Part shown: piece after piece, positions 43,221-53,975 of the stretch | Position numbering within the stretch: the stretch's first letter is position 1 | Layout: every line of letters starts with the position of its first letter | Source of the DNA: Bog-950 sp044228435 | GTDB lineage: Bacteria; Bacteroidota; Bacteroidia; Chitinophagales; LD1 | Length of the DNA stretch: 64,000 nt | Assembly: GCA_044228435.1 (NCBI GenBank) | Contig: JBGAUW010000015.1 | Location: 73,463-137,462, forward strand | Direction of reading: 5' to 3' | Made by a program: the position numbers and the translations under genes | Notes under the pieces: generated by a model | Told to the model about the DNA's origin: nothing | The model's database searches: none | Seen by the model: the letters and a program-made list of their open reading frames with translations, nothing else

Positions 43221-44444
43221 ATGGCAACTAAACTAAATACAATACCCGAGGCAATAAGCGATATAAAAAAAGGCAAAGTGATTATAGTGGTAGATGATGA
43301 AGACCGCGAAAACGAAGGCGACTTTGTAGCTGCGGCCCAAACTATCACCCCTCAAATTGTGAACTTTATGGCTACCCACGGCCGCGGGCTTATTTGTATG
43401 CCTATGAGCGAGGAACTATGCGACCGGTTAGATTTACCTATGATGGTAAGCAAAAACAGCGCGCAGCACGAAACAGCCTTTACCGTATCGGTAGATTTAC
43501 TGGGCCACGGCTGCACTACCGGTATTTCGGCTCACGACAGGGCCAAAACCATACAGTTTTTGGTAAATAAAGAAGCCCGCCCGGCTGATTTTGCCCGACC
43601 CGGCCACATATTCCCTTTACGCGCTAAAGCAGGTGGGGTATTGCGCCGTGCAGGCCATACCGAGGCCACAGTTGATTTAGCCCGCATGGCCGGCTTTCAG
43701 GAGGCCGGTGTGCTGGTAGAAGTTATGAATGCGGATGGCAGTATGTCGCGCCTGCCCGACCTGCTTAAAATAGCTAAGAAGCATAAGCTCAAAATCATCT
43801 CTATAAAAGATTTGATACAGTACCGCATGAAACACGACCGCCTGGTTAAGCGCGAAGTGGAGGTAAACCTGCCAAGCAAGTTTGGCAACTTTAAAGTGCG
43901 TGCATACTCGCAGATAGGTACTAACGAACCGCACCTGGCTATTATAAAAGGGGCATGGAAGAAAGATGAGCCGGTGCTGGTGCGTGTGCACTCATCGTGC
44001 CTTACCGGCGATATTATGGGTAGCCTGCGCTGCGATTGCGGCGACCAGCTTTCGGCGGCCATGCAGGCCATAGAAAAAGCCGGCAAGGGTGTAGTGCTGT
44101 ATATGCAGCAGGAGGGAAGAGGCATTGGCTTATTGAATAAGCTGCGCACTTACCAATTGCAGGAGCAAGGCATGGATACTTACGAGGCGAACTTACACCT
44201 GGGCTTGCCTATGGATGCCCGCGACTACGGCGTAGGTGCACAAATACTAAACGACCTCGGCATTAGCAAAATGAAGCTGATGAGCAACAACCCTAAAAAG
44301 CGGGTAGGCTTAGTAGGTTATGGCCTGGAGATAGTAGAGAATGTATCGCTGGAAATAGAAAGCAACAAGCACAACCAAAAATACCTGGAGACCAAACGCG
44401 ATAAAGGCGGCCACACTATTTTAAAGAAGAAAAAGAAAAAGTAA
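43221..44444 (+). CDS. ribBA: Bifunctional DHBP synthase / GTP cyclohydrolase II
   Basis: Riboflavin precursor synthesis: residues about 1-205 form 3,4-dihydroxy-2-butanone 4-phosphate from ribulose 5-phosphate (DDEDRENEGDFVAAA acidic motif, HGRGLICMPMS, GHTEATVDLAR), and about 206-407 open GTP (zinc motif SSCLTGDIMGSLRCDCGDQL, QEGRGIGL, GVGAQILNDLGI). 407 residues, normal for RibBA, with a lysine-rich tail. No FMN riboswitch is visible in the 88 bp upstream. The AT-rich 22 bases at 43186-43207 match 20 of 22 positions before valS. Confidence 0.97.
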   Translation: MATKLNTIPEAISDIKKGKVIIVVDDEDRENEGDFVAAAQTITPQIVNFMATHGRGLICMPMSEELCDRLDLPMMVSKNSAQHETAFTVSVDLLGHGCTTGISAHDRAKTIQFLVNKEARPADFARPGHIFPLRAKAGGVLRRAGHTEATVDLARMAGFQEAGVLVEVMNADGSMSRLPDLLKIAKKHKLKIISIKDLIQYRMKHDRLVKREVEVNLPSKFGNFKVRAYSQIGTNEPHLAIIKGAWKKDEPVLVRVHSSCLTGDIMGSLRCDCGDQLSAAMQAIEKAGKGVVLYMQQEGRGIGLLNKLRTYQLQEQGMDTYEANLHLGLPMDARDYGVGAQILNDLGISKMKLMSNNPKKRVGLVGYGLEIVENVSLEIESNKHNQKYLETKRDKGGHTILKKKKKK

Positions 44445-44491
44445 GTTCACCCTGCTTTATCACACGTACTTTTTAAAACCCCACGGCACCC

Positions 44492-45301
44492 ATGCAAAAC
44501 TTTAAAAACAAAAAAGTAATTATTACCGGTGCCGGTTCGGGCATGGGCAGGCACCTGGCATACCAGTTGGCAGAGCAGGGAGCCGAGGTTTTTATTACCG
44601 ATGTAGTGGAACAAACGCTGGCCGAAACTGCTGCCGAAATACTAGCTAAAGGCGGTAAATGCAAAACCTATTTGGTTGATTGCGGTGATGAACAGGCCAT
44701 TTACGACTTTAAAGATAAATACCTGGCAGCCGAGCAGTTTGTAGATGTGCTGATTAACAATGCCGGTATGGCCCTTGGCGAAATTACATTGGTAGATGTA
44801 AAGTCCGATCACCTAAAGCGCATTATAGATGTAAACATGTGGGGCGTTATCCATTTTACAAAAGCATTTTTACCAAACCTGCTGACGCGCCCCGAGGCTA
44901 ATTTGGTAAACACCAGCAGCGTGTTTGGTATAGTTGGGGTGCATACACAGGTGCCTTATTGCACTACTAAATTTGCGGTGCGTGGTTTTACCGAGGCTTT
45001 GCGAATGGAGCTGGCTGATACTAATTTAACGGTTAGCTGCGTACACCCCGGCGGTATTAAAACCAACATTGCCCGCAATGGTATCCACTATGGTAATGCC
45101 GATAAGAGCGTAGAAAGATTAGATAGGGCCTCGCGCACTACCGCTCCCGAAGCCGCCGCCATTATTATTAATGGCATAAAAAAGAATAAAGAGAAAATAC
45201 TGATAGGCGCCGATGCCTGGTTTATTGATAGAGTAGCCCGCTGGTTTCCGGTTGGGTATACCCGGTTCTTTCTGTGGCTGGAAAGGAAGAAGCTTGTTTA
45301 G
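44492..45301 (+). CDS. Short-chain dehydrogenase/reductase
   Basis: NAD(P)-dependent oxidoreductase of 269 residues with the Rossmann signature TGAGSGMGR near 12-20, NNAGMAL, the catalytic serine in NTSSVFG, and YCTTK as the YxxxK motif. Cytoplasmic. The C-terminal part contains WFIDRVARWFP, seen in SDRs acting on lipids or retinol-like substrates, but the substrate is unknown. It lies 47 bp after ribBA on the same strand and ends close to the convergent DUF2147 gene. Confidence 0.92.
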   Translation: MQNFKNKKVIITGAGSGMGRHLAYQLAEQGAEVFITDVVEQTLAETAAEILAKGGKCKTYLVDCGDEQAIYDFKDKYLAAEQFVDVLINNAGMALGEITLVDVKSDHLKRIIDVNMWGVIHFTKAFLPNLLTRPEANLVNTSSVFGIVGVHTQVPYCTTKFAVRGFTEALRMELADTNLTVSCVHPGGIKTNIARNGIHYGNADKSVERLDRASRTTAPEAAAIIINGIKKNKEKILIGADAWFIDRVARWFPVGYTRFFLWLERKKLV

Positions 45302-45314
45302 TAAATAACCCTTA

Positions 45315-45833
45315 TTAAAGGTCTTTACTTTCGACAGATTTAACCGCAGGTCCATTTGATGGACTGCTTTTTAGAGGAGCGGATTTAGTAGAGTCTTCAG
45401 CTAAATACCAGGTGGTGGTTCTGCCTAAAAACGACATACCTAAAATATAGCCACGAAGCTCGAGTTTTTTACCATTCTCCCTTAAGGTCATTTTGCAGTT
45501 GTAATAATTGCCGTGGCTTGGGTCGTATATTTTGCCGTTTATAATTTCAGTTTCCGATTTTTTTACCAGCCCGTTTATAATTTGCAGGCCCAGCCAGGGG
45601 GCGTTGCGTTTAGTGTGGTCCGGGTTCTTTTTATCAATAAGCGGTTTGCCATTAACTATGCCATCGCGCAGCCATACTATTTTACCCTGGTAAACTCCAT
45701 TAGCCGCTAAATAAATCTGCACTTTGCTGCCACCCTCTTCGGTATACCAAACTTTACAAAATTTATCCTGTGCTTGTGCGGTGCTAATTAAAAACAGGAA
45801 GCTGAGTGCCGGGAGAAGAGTTTTTTGAAACAT
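45315..45833 (-). CDS. DUF2147 family secreted protein
   Basis: The 172-residue protein has a signal peptide (about 1-21, ending AQAQ) and a DUF2147 domain: CKVWYTEEGGSKVQIY, GKIVWLRDG, NPDHTKRNAPWLGLQIINGL and YYNCKMTLRENGKKLELRGYILGMSFLGRTTTWYL, which match the family, a small beta-barrel of unknown function found in the periplasm. A serine- and lysine-rich tail follows. It is 13 bp from the convergent SDR gene. Confidence 0.9.
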   Translation of the reverse strand: MFQKTLLPALSFLFLISTAQAQDKFCKVWYTEEGGSKVQIYLAANGVYQGKIVWLRDGIVNGKPLIDKKNPDHTKRNAPWLGLQIINGLVKKSETEIINGKIYDPSHGNYYNCKMTLRENGKKLELRGYILGMSFLGRTTTWYLAEDSTKSAPLKSSPSNGPAVKSVESKDL

Positions 45834-46001
45834 GAAGTGTAAACGCGTTTTTGATTTTATATTTTACCATGCCCCGGTTAAAGTCTTTAGCACATTGGCA
45901 AAGAAAGCATTTTGAACGGGGCTTGCTAAAAGTATTTACGACGTATTTGTTAATACGGATCTGCCCTTATTCAATTTGCCGCCGCTACAGCATGCCGGCA
46001 T

Positions 46002-46502
46002 TTAGTATAAATCGAACACCCGGGTATAATCACGGTCATTCGTGCTGTGGCAGCCCGTGCAGGCCTTTCCCTTATCGTTTACACTTACTACCAGTTTGCC
46101 ATCGGCTTTATATTCGCTCCAAAGCCAGCCGTTTGCGGCCAGCGAGTTAGAGGCGGTCTTTTCCATAATGGCAATAAGTTTTAATGCGCCGTTAGTGTTG
46201 TCGTAAAGTTCTTTTACCACTAGCGAGCCTTCGGGAAAAACGCTGCCTGCCGGTAAACGGCCGCTGTCGGTAAGGGCCGTATAGGCAATTTGATTAAAAC
46301 GCACTCTAAAGTAAGGCTCGCCATGTCCCGATGCACTGGATGAGGGTAAATAAGTGTTGCTATTTTGGTAATAGGTAAACCCGGTGGTGCTTACTGCCTT
46401 ATTGTATTGCACCTCATCTTCGGGCGTTGGTTTTTTGCAGTTACTTAATGTAAGCGATAGCACACTTATGGCAAATGCCGAGAGGAGTATTTGGTTTTTC
46501 AT
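46002..46502 (-). CDS. Cytochrome P460-like lipoprotein
   Basis: Predicted lipoprotein of 166 residues. Start MKNQILLSAF at 46502 is preferred to an upstream in-frame codon at 46541 because it gives a standard signal peptide with lipobox SNC. The C-terminal half shows the cytochrome P460/c'-beta pattern with SLVVKELYDNTNGALKLIAIMEK and the c-type heme motif ACTGCHSTNDRDYTRVF near the end. Family members oxidise hydroxylamine or bind nitric oxide; here the role is unproven. Single gene, upstream of the divergent giant SprB gene. Confidence 0.8.
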   Translation of the reverse strand: MKNQILLSAFAISVLSLTLSNCKKPTPEDEVQYNKAVSTTGFTYYQNSNTYLPSSSASGHGEPYFRVRFNQIAYTALTDSGRLPAGSVFPEGSLVVKELYDNTNGALKLIAIMEKTASNSLAANGWLWSEYKADGKLVVSVNDKGKACTGCHSTNDRDYTRVFDLY

Positions 46503-46668
46503 ACACTTTGGTCGCCACCGGTAATATAACCTTACAAACAATTTTCAGCTCACCGGTAAGCGTCAAGTATTTAGTACATTTTTTTTACTTCAAAAATTCT
46601 GCCTAAAAATTCTTTCTATAAAAAAATACTGCATACATTGTTTCCAACACTAACGAATTACCCATTCT

Positions 46669-49600
46669 ATGAAAACTATAAAACCCATCCTGCTGGCTGT
46701 GCTGTGCATGCTGTTTACCGCCACCTATGCCACCCAAAACCCGCTCACTAAGTATTATGTTCAAAATGCCGGACAGGTAAAAGATGAGGCTGGTAAAGCT
46801 GTGCCGGGCGCTTTATTTTATAACACAGCAGGGCAAACGCAGCTTTTTATTACCCGAACAGGTTATGCGGTAGTGTATAAGCAAAAAAGCGGCAATGCTA
46901 TGCTTTATAACACTATAGAGGTAAAACTGGAGGGCGCTGCTATTAGTAAAGAGCAGATTGTATTTACCGAGGCACAAGCACCTGTGATAAATGCATACTA
47001 CGGCAGCGAAGTGAACGAAAACATAAAAACAGCGCGCACCTTTATTATACGTAATATTTACCAGGGTGTAGACTGGCTTTGGAGCTTTGATGCCAAGGGC
47101 AACCCCAAGCATGAATTTATGGTTAACGTAGGGGCCGATGCTTCTAAAATTAAGTATACTATAAAGGGAGCTGCTGTTAGTGCACATGAGAATACCATAG
47201 AATACCGCGCCGATAATTTTAGGTTAATGGAAGGGCCGGTGGTATACGACTACTTAAATAAAGACGTAACCGGTGGAATAAATTTAAAGGGCAATCAGCT
47301 ATCATTTAATATTCCGGCCTCTATGGCCGGAGGCGGTTTTACTATCGACCCCGCACTGGAAACTATTTGGGGGCTTAACGACACATCTATTCACACAGTG
47401 TTTCGCAGTATAGACGTTACTAAAACATTCGAAACTATTACCGTGGGTGCTACCGACCAGTATTTACCAGTGTTTCCGCAGGTTTCCGGCTCGTATACAG
47501 CTGCCATTCCTGCCACTCAGGATGTGATGATAATGAAAACCGATAGCAACCAGGATTTGATATGGGCTACCTACTTAGGCGGCGTTAATAACGATGGTGC
47601 CAATGCCGTGGCAGCCTGTCCTGCCGGTATCTTTATTACCGGCTATTCGCAATCGTGGAATTTTCCGCAGGCAGTATCGGGTAACTATAACCGCCCCGTG
47701 GATTTAATTGGGCAGGATGCGTTTATCGCTAAGTTTGATAACGAGGGTAAGTGGAAATGGACCACAGGCTATGGCGGCAGCGGTAGTGATGAGGGTATTG
47801 ATATAAAATACTTCAATGGCAAAATATATGTTGCCGGTTTAACCCACTCATTCGATTTTCCTTTGCTCTCCAAGAGCGGTGCTTATAATTCAACATCGTT
47901 AGCCAATAGCACAAATGCCGATGGGTTTTTGCTGGAGTTTGATACACTGGGCAACCGCAGCTGGGCTACCTGTTTTGGCCGTTTGGGTAACGATGCCATT
48001 ACCTCTATTGATGTAGATAATAATGGCGTGTATACTACTGGTTATACCAATAGCGATATTGATACCCTGCGTTTGAGTGGTGCTTACTTTCAGGCCGGCC
48101 ATACCGGTGTAGATGGCTTCATTACTTTGTTCGACCCGGCCGGTGCCTTGCAATGGTCTACTTACTTTGGTGGTAACGGTAGCGATTATCCCGGTAGTAT
48201 TTTAAAGCGCCCCTGCGGGTTATTTATAGCCGGTAAAACGAATGGCAGCGGGTTGCCTGTGTTATCGCAAAACAACGGTAATTACTATCGCCCCAATTAC
48301 TCGGGCGGAAGTTCCGACGGCTTTTTGGCCAGGTTAGATGCCAACACCCTGCAAAATACCTGGTGTACTTATTACGGCACTACGAATGCCGATGTGCTAA
48401 CTAAAATGACAACCGATTCGGCCTGTGCGTTGATAGTAACCGGTTTTTCTAATGGAGCCATTACCAACGTAGGTAACCCGCTTTACTTTTTTGAACAGCC
48501 CGGTAATTACGGAGGCTACGATGCTGTAATGCTACAGTTTGGGCTAAGCCAGAATTTGGTGTGGGCCACGCATTTTGGTACCGATGCAAACGATTTTGGG
48601 CTGGATGTAAAACCCGCTATTGACGGGGCTGTTGATATGGTGGGCGAGGGCATTTATAATTACGGCCTGTTCCGTATTGGCGGTACCTATACCACTACCC
48701 CATGTTTTAACCAGGTGCTTTGTCCGCGCGTAACCTGCAACGGTGTATCGAACCGGTTTTTATTTATTGATTCAATTTCGGGTCGACTGGGCGGTGGTGC
48801 CGGTAGTGGAGGGGGGGGCGGTGTAGGAGGAGGTGGCTGTAATAATTACCTGTTTTTTCAGGCGCTTATTCCCGAAAAAAATACCTGCCCAAATCAATGC
48901 AACGGGCGCGCGCATATTGATACGGCTAATATAGTGGGTTGTCCACCTTATACGTTGCTATGGAATAACGGCCACCGCGGCGTATCGGATAGTACCCTTT
49001 GCGAGTTTTACTGGAGCCGTGTTATTGACGGGAATCTTAAAATACGTACTATTTATAACCGGTTTAATGTATTGCGCGTTCCGCCGATACCGGCGGCCGA
49101 AACATATTGTGGTATAGTGCCGCTATGGGATTCGCTGATACAGCCACTCGGAGGTGGTCCGCCCTATACCATCGATTATCGTGGCATTATTGGCGATACA
49201 TGCCCGGGCCAGGCTTATTTTAATATAATTGATACGGCCCAGTGTATTGTTAGTTATGCGGTAGAATGGAAGCGCTACGATGAAGGGGTGACATTTGAAA
49301 CGCGCAGCGTGTCCGCTTGTAGTGATCAAATAAGAATAAGGGAGCTGGCAGGGAATTGCCGCGGTGATAGTTTTGCTATTTGGCGGTTTGTGTTTATAAA
49401 CGGAACCGATACGCTGCTGGTGCAGCCGGCAATTTACGATGAATGGAGAGATTTAGCATTGCCCGATAGTAGTGCCAATTACACGGTATACCTGGATAAA
49501 GGTGCTTGCGAAACTCCCTCTCAAACGTTTTTTAAGCAGGGGGTTGTTAAGCACGATGCTTATCCTTTACTAGCCTGCCACGATAGTGTAGGCAGTATTA

Positions 49601-52600
49601 AAGTAGTATTACAGCCCGATGCAGCTGCCATAAATAGTATGGGTAGTTACGATGTAACGGTTGGCTTATATTCTGCTAATTCTTCGGTATTTGTAGATAG
49701 GCAGGATTTGCATATTACCACCGCCCGTGTAGATACTGTAGTGTTCGAAAATTTGCCGCCCGGTATTTATTATGTGGCGGTATTTCCACCGCAATTTGCA
49801 TTGGATAGTTGCCCAATTAAAAAAGATAGTGTCAACTTAACTTTAATTGATATTAAGGTTAACCGGCCTTCCGTGTTTTGCGGGCAGTCTAATAGCTTAA
49901 TAGCCTCGGCCAGTGGCGGTTTTCCTCCTTACAACTACCAATGGTCGCATACGGGTGTGAATAATGATACCGTTGGCGTAAATACACCCGGCGATTACAG
50001 CGTATCCGTTACCGACCAGGATGGCTGCGGTTTTTCGGTTACTGTTTCGGTACCCGGCTCTTCGGCAGTGGTTATTGATAGTGTAAGAGAAAACACCAGC
50101 CCCTGCGAGCCTAACTTGTTCTCCAGGGCATCGGTAGATGTATCTGGTGGTACACAGCCCTATAGTTATGTGTGGAGTAGCGGAGAAATTTCGGCTAATG
50201 CACAGTTTTTACCCCAGGGCAATAACTACGTAAGAGTAACAGATGCTCTTAACTGTACCGATATAGCTTACTTTGTAAATACCAAACAAATGCCGGTAAT
50301 TGTTACTGCAACTTCTACCAATGTAACCTGCAGTGGTTCTGCCGATGGTAGTGCCCAGTTGGATATTACTTATGGCTACCCGCCTTACCAGATTACATGG
50401 AGCAACGGCAGCCACAACGACAGTATTTTTAATTTGACCGAAGGTATTTATACTTACCGTGTTACCGATAGCACCGGATGCATGCGATTTGATACGGTAA
50501 AAATAACTGAGTCGGCGCCGCTGGACCTGAACGTAACTACCCTGGCTGCTACCTGCATTGATAGCAACGGAGCGGCACAGGTTACGGTATCGGGCGGGCA
50601 TACACCTATTACTATATCATGGAACGATGGCGACGTGCAGTTTGCCCGTAACAATATGTTTGCCGGCCAATACTTGTTTACTATTACCGATGCCAATGGC
50701 TGTAACCTGACTGATACAGCGTTTGTAGATACCATTAGCCCACTTACAGCACAAATATTTAAAAACGATATTACCTGTAATGGTGATGGTGATGGCTCTG
50801 CCTCGGTTATTGTGTTTAATGCAATAGCGCCGGTGGTTTACCATTGGTCTACCAACGATTCAATTCCCTTTTTGGCTAATTTAGATGGAGGTGATTATTC
50901 CGTAACGGTTACCGACCGTGCCGGGTGTCAGTATTCAACCAACATTAATATTTACGAGCCCGATCCTTTTATTGCCACCGCTACCATTACCACGGAAATA
51001 TATTGCAACGGACAGCAGGCCGTAGTATCGGTTGATGGGCAAGGGGGAAACTATCCTTACAGCGGGGTAGGCAATAATTTCTTACCTGCCGGGCAGTATG
51101 ATTTTGTTATTACAGATGATAAAAATTGCGAGGCAACTACCTCGATTGATATTACCGAGCCACCTTTACTAGAGATTAATACGGTAGTTACAAATGCTTA
51201 TTGCAATGATTTGGGAAGCGTTGAGTTTTTTGCCACTGGTGGAGTCGCCCCTTATTCAACAAATGGTGGGCTCTATCAATTTAATTCCAGTTATGTTTTA
51301 GATAGCTTAAGCCCGGGCGCTTATAGTTTTTTCTTTTACGACGATTTTAGTTGTGGGGTTAACGCAGACGTTGTAATAGATGGCTATACTCAACCCGATG
51401 CCAGTTTATCGGTTACCGATATTACCTGCAATGGTTTGAACAATGGCGAAGTGAATGTGCAAATTACCCAGGGCTACGCACCGTTTACAGTACAGGGTGT
51501 TACTTATAATAATGGCTATACCGCCAGCGGCCTTGCGGCAGGCACCTATAGTTACAATGTGATAGATTCTGCAGGTTGTGCAGTCAGTTTTTTGGCTACT
51601 GTAAGCGAGCCTACACCATTGGTAGTATCGGTTGATACCGGTAGTGGAGTAAGCTGCACGGGCTTTCCGGCATTTGTAACTATTACCGCCAGCGGAGGAA
51701 CGCCACCATACAACGGCACCGGTAATTATAACCTAACCGGGGGTGCTCACCAGTATACCATTACCGATAATGCCGGTTGCACCGCCGATATTAACTTTAC
51801 CCTTACCGACCCTATTGCTTTACAAAATGTATTGGATGTAATACAACCCAGTTGCAACGATACAGCAGGTTCAGTACATATAACTTCTCAGGGTGGAACC
51901 GGTCCTTATACTGTAGTGGTAAACTCAATCAGCTATGGGCCTTATACCGATACGATTGCAGTAGCGGGACTTGGCGCAGGCCAGTATTCAGTAGCCATAA
52001 CCGATGCTGTTGGCTGCACCGATTACCAAAATGCTTTTATAAGCGTTTATTCGGCGCCACTGGCTACTTTTTCTACTGCCAATGTAAGTTGCTATGGTTT
52101 GCATAACGGGGCTGTAACTATTGCCATATCGAATGGGGTAACACCATACTACGTTAATGGCGCTGCATTTACTACCGGCCAAACTATCGATACTTTTGCT
52201 GCCGGTAGTTATACCTTAGTGGTTTCTGATTTTACCGGTTGCGGAACCGATACGGTGGATTTTATTATCAGCCAGCCCGATTCTTTAATCGCTTTTTATT
52301 CTATACAAACTAATATTGTTTGCGCGGGCGATTCGTTAGGTGCCTTTATAAATGCCAGCGGCGGTGTATACCCTTATACAGGGGTAGGCTCATATACTTA
52401 CTTTACCGGTGCAGTTACCCAAACCGTTACCGATGGCAACGGTTGCATAGCCAATGTTTCTTTTACGGTAGTGCAGCCGGCCGTGCTAACGGTAGATACT
52501 GTTGTACTTCAACCCAATTGCAGTTTTGGCAATGGCTCGGTTAAAGTAAAAGGTGCAGGAGGAGAGGGGCCATACTTACTGTTTAACGGGCTTGGCTCCT

Positions 52601-53964
52601 CGCCGTTTGCCGATTCTATTTCGCTTAACCTGCCGGCGGGTAATTACTCGTACCGCGTAGTAGATTCGCGGGGCTGCGAAAAGCCATTTAATTTTACCAT
52701 TGGCAATGTAAATGCCCAGGCACAAATAGCCTTTACCAACACGCCTTGCTTTGGGCAGCAACTGGGTATTGCAACCATTACTATTACCGGTTCCAGCAGT
52801 CAGTTTTCGGTTAATGGACAGGTGTTTACCGATAGCCTTGTAATAGATAGTTTAGAGCCCGGTTACTACCAGTATAATGTAATAGATGTAAACGGCTGTA
52901 ACTTTGTGTTGCAGGGTACGGTGTTGCAACCCAGCCGGATTATTATAAATCCGGATTTGGTACAGCATGGCCTTACCTGCTACAATCGCAACGATGGGGC
53001 GATAGCTGTTACCGCTACCGGCGGAACGCCTACTTACACTTATGGCCTTATAACGGCCCCCGGCGATACTTTGTGGCAAGCTTCAAGCGCCTTTAACGGG
53101 CTTGGTGCAGGCGGCTACACTGTAATAGTGCGCGATAATAATTTGTGCAATGCAACTGCGGGCTTTGGCTTTGCGCCATTTGAACGAGGACAAAGCCGCA
53201 TAAGTATCGATACTATTGATTGCTATGGCTCGGCCACCGGCGCTATCAGCATAAGTTCGGCACCCGGTTCGCGCGGGCCTTACACCTATAGTTTAAATGG
53301 CGGCGATACGCAGCAATACAATGTGTTTTATAATTTGCTTGCCGGCGATTATGTAGTTGAAATTAAAGACAGCGCCGGCTGTGCCGATACGCTTTACGCC
53401 AATATACCACAGCCTGATTCAATAGACGGCCGTGTATGGCTGAATGGCGAACTGCTTCCGCACGATTCATCGTTGATGGATTTACGCAACCTGGCGGTTT
53501 TTACTAAAGAGAGCAGCAACCCATGGCGGGTAGTGCTTAATCCTAACTTTAGCGCTATAGTTACTACCGATACGCTTATACAATTTAACCCGCGCGAAAG
53601 CGCCGCTTATGTGGTGTATGTTTATAAAGATGCGCTGGATAGTTCCTGCTACATCAGCTATACAGGCTTTATAGGTGTAAACCCGGTTCCGTTTTTACCC
53701 GATTTAATGACCCCTAACGGCGATGGATTTAACGATAGCTGGGAGGTGGATTTGGATAAGTATGGCGGAAGCGAGGTAACTATATTCGACCGGTGGGGCG
53801 AAATAGTTTTTGAGTCGGGCGATTACCGCAACGAATGGTCGGGCGCTTTCCGCAATACCGGCCGCAGGGTGCCCGATGGAACTTACTTCTATATTCTTAA
53901 ACCTGCGGGTGCTGAGGCAAAGGCTATAAAAGGTGCTATTAACATTCTTAACTCATCTAACTAA
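46669..53964 (+). CDS. Giant SprB-repeat protein with gliding motility/T9SS type B C-terminus
   Basis: A 2431-residue secreted protein. Order: signal peptide (about 1-21); an N-terminal domain with YYVQNAGQVKDEAGKAVPGALFY (DUF7948-like); about 242-677 seven-bladed beta-propeller-type (SBBP) repeats with W-TYxGG-like motifs; a glycine-rich linker (about 707-722); then a cysteine-rich region and about 16 SprB-type repeats of 67-82 residues (about 1060-2250), each with a conserved Cys and a DxxGC-like end; and a gliding-motility C-terminal domain (about 2341-2431) starting PDLMTPNGDGFNDSWEV, the type B sorting signal. The large repeat array suggests a filament for adhesion or motility. The PorP/SprF-OmpA gene begins 11 bp downstream. 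Confidence 0.94.
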   Translation: MKTIKPILLAVLCMLFTATYATQNPLTKYYVQNAGQVKDEAGKAVPGALFYNTAGQTQLFITRTGYAVVYKQKSGNAMLYNTIEVKLEGAAISKEQIVFTEAQAPVINAYYGSEVNENIKTARTFIIRNIYQGVDWLWSFDAKGNPKHEFMVNVGADASKIKYTIKGAAVSAHENTIEYRADNFRLMEGPVVYDYLNKDVTGGINLKGNQLSFNIPASMAGGGFTIDPALETIWGLNDTSIHTVFRSIDVTKTFETITVGATDQYLPVFPQVSGSYTAAIPATQDVMIMKTDSNQDLIWATYLGGVNNDGANAVAACPAGIFITGYSQSWNFPQAVSGNYNRPVDLIGQDAFIAKFDNEGKWKWTTGYGGSGSDEGIDIKYFNGKIYVAGLTHSFDFPLLSKSGAYNSTSLANSTNADGFLLEFDTLGNRSWATCFGRLGNDAITSIDVDNNGVYTTGYTNSDIDTLRLSGAYFQAGHTGVDGFITLFDPAGALQWSTYFGGNGSDYPGSILKRPCGLFIAGKTNGSGLPVLSQNNGNYYRPNYSGGSSDGFLARLDANTLQNTWCTYYGTTNADVLTKMTTDSACALIVTGFSNGAITNVGNPLYFFEQPGNYGGYDAVMLQFGLSQNLVWATHFGTDANDFGLDVKPAIDGAVDMVGEGIYNYGLFRIGGTYTTTPCFNQVLCPRVTCNGVSNRFLFIDSISGRLGGGAGSGGGGGVGGGGCNNYLFFQALIPEKNTCPNQCNGRAHIDTANIVGCPPYTLLWNNGHRGVSDSTLCEFYWSRVIDGNLKIRTIYNRFNVLRVPPIPAAETYCGIVPLWDSLIQPLGGGPPYTIDYRGIIGDTCPGQAYFNIIDTAQCIVSYAVEWKRYDEGVTFETRSVSACSDQIRIRELAGNCRGDSFAIWRFVFINGTDTLLVQPAIYDEWRDLALPDSSANYTVYLDKGACETPSQTFFKQGVVKHDAYPLLACHDSVGSIKVVLQPDAAAINSMGSYDVTVGLYSANSSVFVDRQDLHITTARVDTVVFENLPPGIYYVAVFPPQFALDSCPIKKDSVNLTLIDIKVNRPSVFCGQSNSLIASASGGFPPYNYQWSHTGVNNDTVGVNTPGDYSVSVTDQDGCGFSVTVSVPGSSAVVIDSVRENTSPCEPNLFSRASVDVSGGTQPYSYVWSSGEISANAQFLPQGNNYVRVTDALNCTDIAYFVNTKQMPVIVTATSTNVTCSGSADGSAQLDITYGYPPYQITWSNGSHNDSIFNLTEGIYTYRVTDSTGCMRFDTVKITESAPLDLNVTTLAATCIDSNGAAQVTVSGGHTPITISWNDGDVQFARNNMFAGQYLFTITDANGCNLTDTAFVDTISPLTAQIFKNDITCNGDGDGSASVIVFNAIAPVVYHWSTNDSIPFLANLDGGDYSVTVTDRAGCQYSTNINIYEPDPFIATATITTEIYCNGQQAVVSVDGQGGNYPYSGVGNNFLPAGQYDFVITDDKNCEATTSIDITEPPLLEINTVVTNAYCNDLGSVEFFATGGVAPYSTNGGLYQFNSSYVLDSLSPGAYSFFFYDDFSCGVNADVVIDGYTQPDASLSVTDITCNGLNNGEVNVQITQGYAPFTVQGVTYNNGYTASGLAAGTYSYNVIDSAGCAVSFLATVSEPTPLVVSVDTGSGVSCTGFPAFVTITASGGTPPYNGTGNYNLTGGAHQYTITDNAGCTADINFTLTDPIALQNVLDVIQPSCNDTAGSVHITSQGGTGPYTVVVNSISYGPYTDTIAVAGLGAGQYSVAITDAVGCTDYQNAFISVYSAPLATFSTANVSCYGLHNGAVTIAISNGVTPYYVNGAAFTTGQTIDTFAAGSYTLVVSDFTGCGTDTVDFIISQPDSLIAFYSIQTNIVCAGDSLGAFINASGGVYPYTGVGSYTYFTGAVTQTVTDGNGCIANVSFTVVQPAVLTVDTVVLQPNCSFGNGSVKVKGAGGEGPYLLFNGLGSSPFADSISLNLPAGNYSYRVVDSRGCEKPFNFTIGNVNAQAQIAFTNTPCFGQQLGIATITITGSSSQFSVNGQVFTDSLVIDSLEPGYYQYNVIDVNGCNFVLQGTVLQPSRIIINPDLVQHGLTCYNRNDGAIAVTATGGTPTYTYGLITAPGDTLWQASSAFNGLGAGGYTVIVRDNNLCNATAGFGFAPFERGQSRISIDTIDCYGSATGAISISSAPGSRGPYTYSLNGGDTQQYNVFYNLLAGDYVVEIKDSAGCADTLYANIPQPDSIDGRVWLNGELLPHDSSLMDLRNLAVFTKESSNPWRVVLNPNFSAIVTTDTLIQFNPRESAAYVVYVYKDALDSSCYISYTGFIGVNPVPFLPDLMTPNGDGFNDSWEVDLDKYGGSEVTIFDRWGEIVFESGDYRNEWSGAFRNTGRRVPDGTYFYILKPAGAEAKAIKGAINILNSSN

Positions 53965-53975
53965 AACACACGAAC

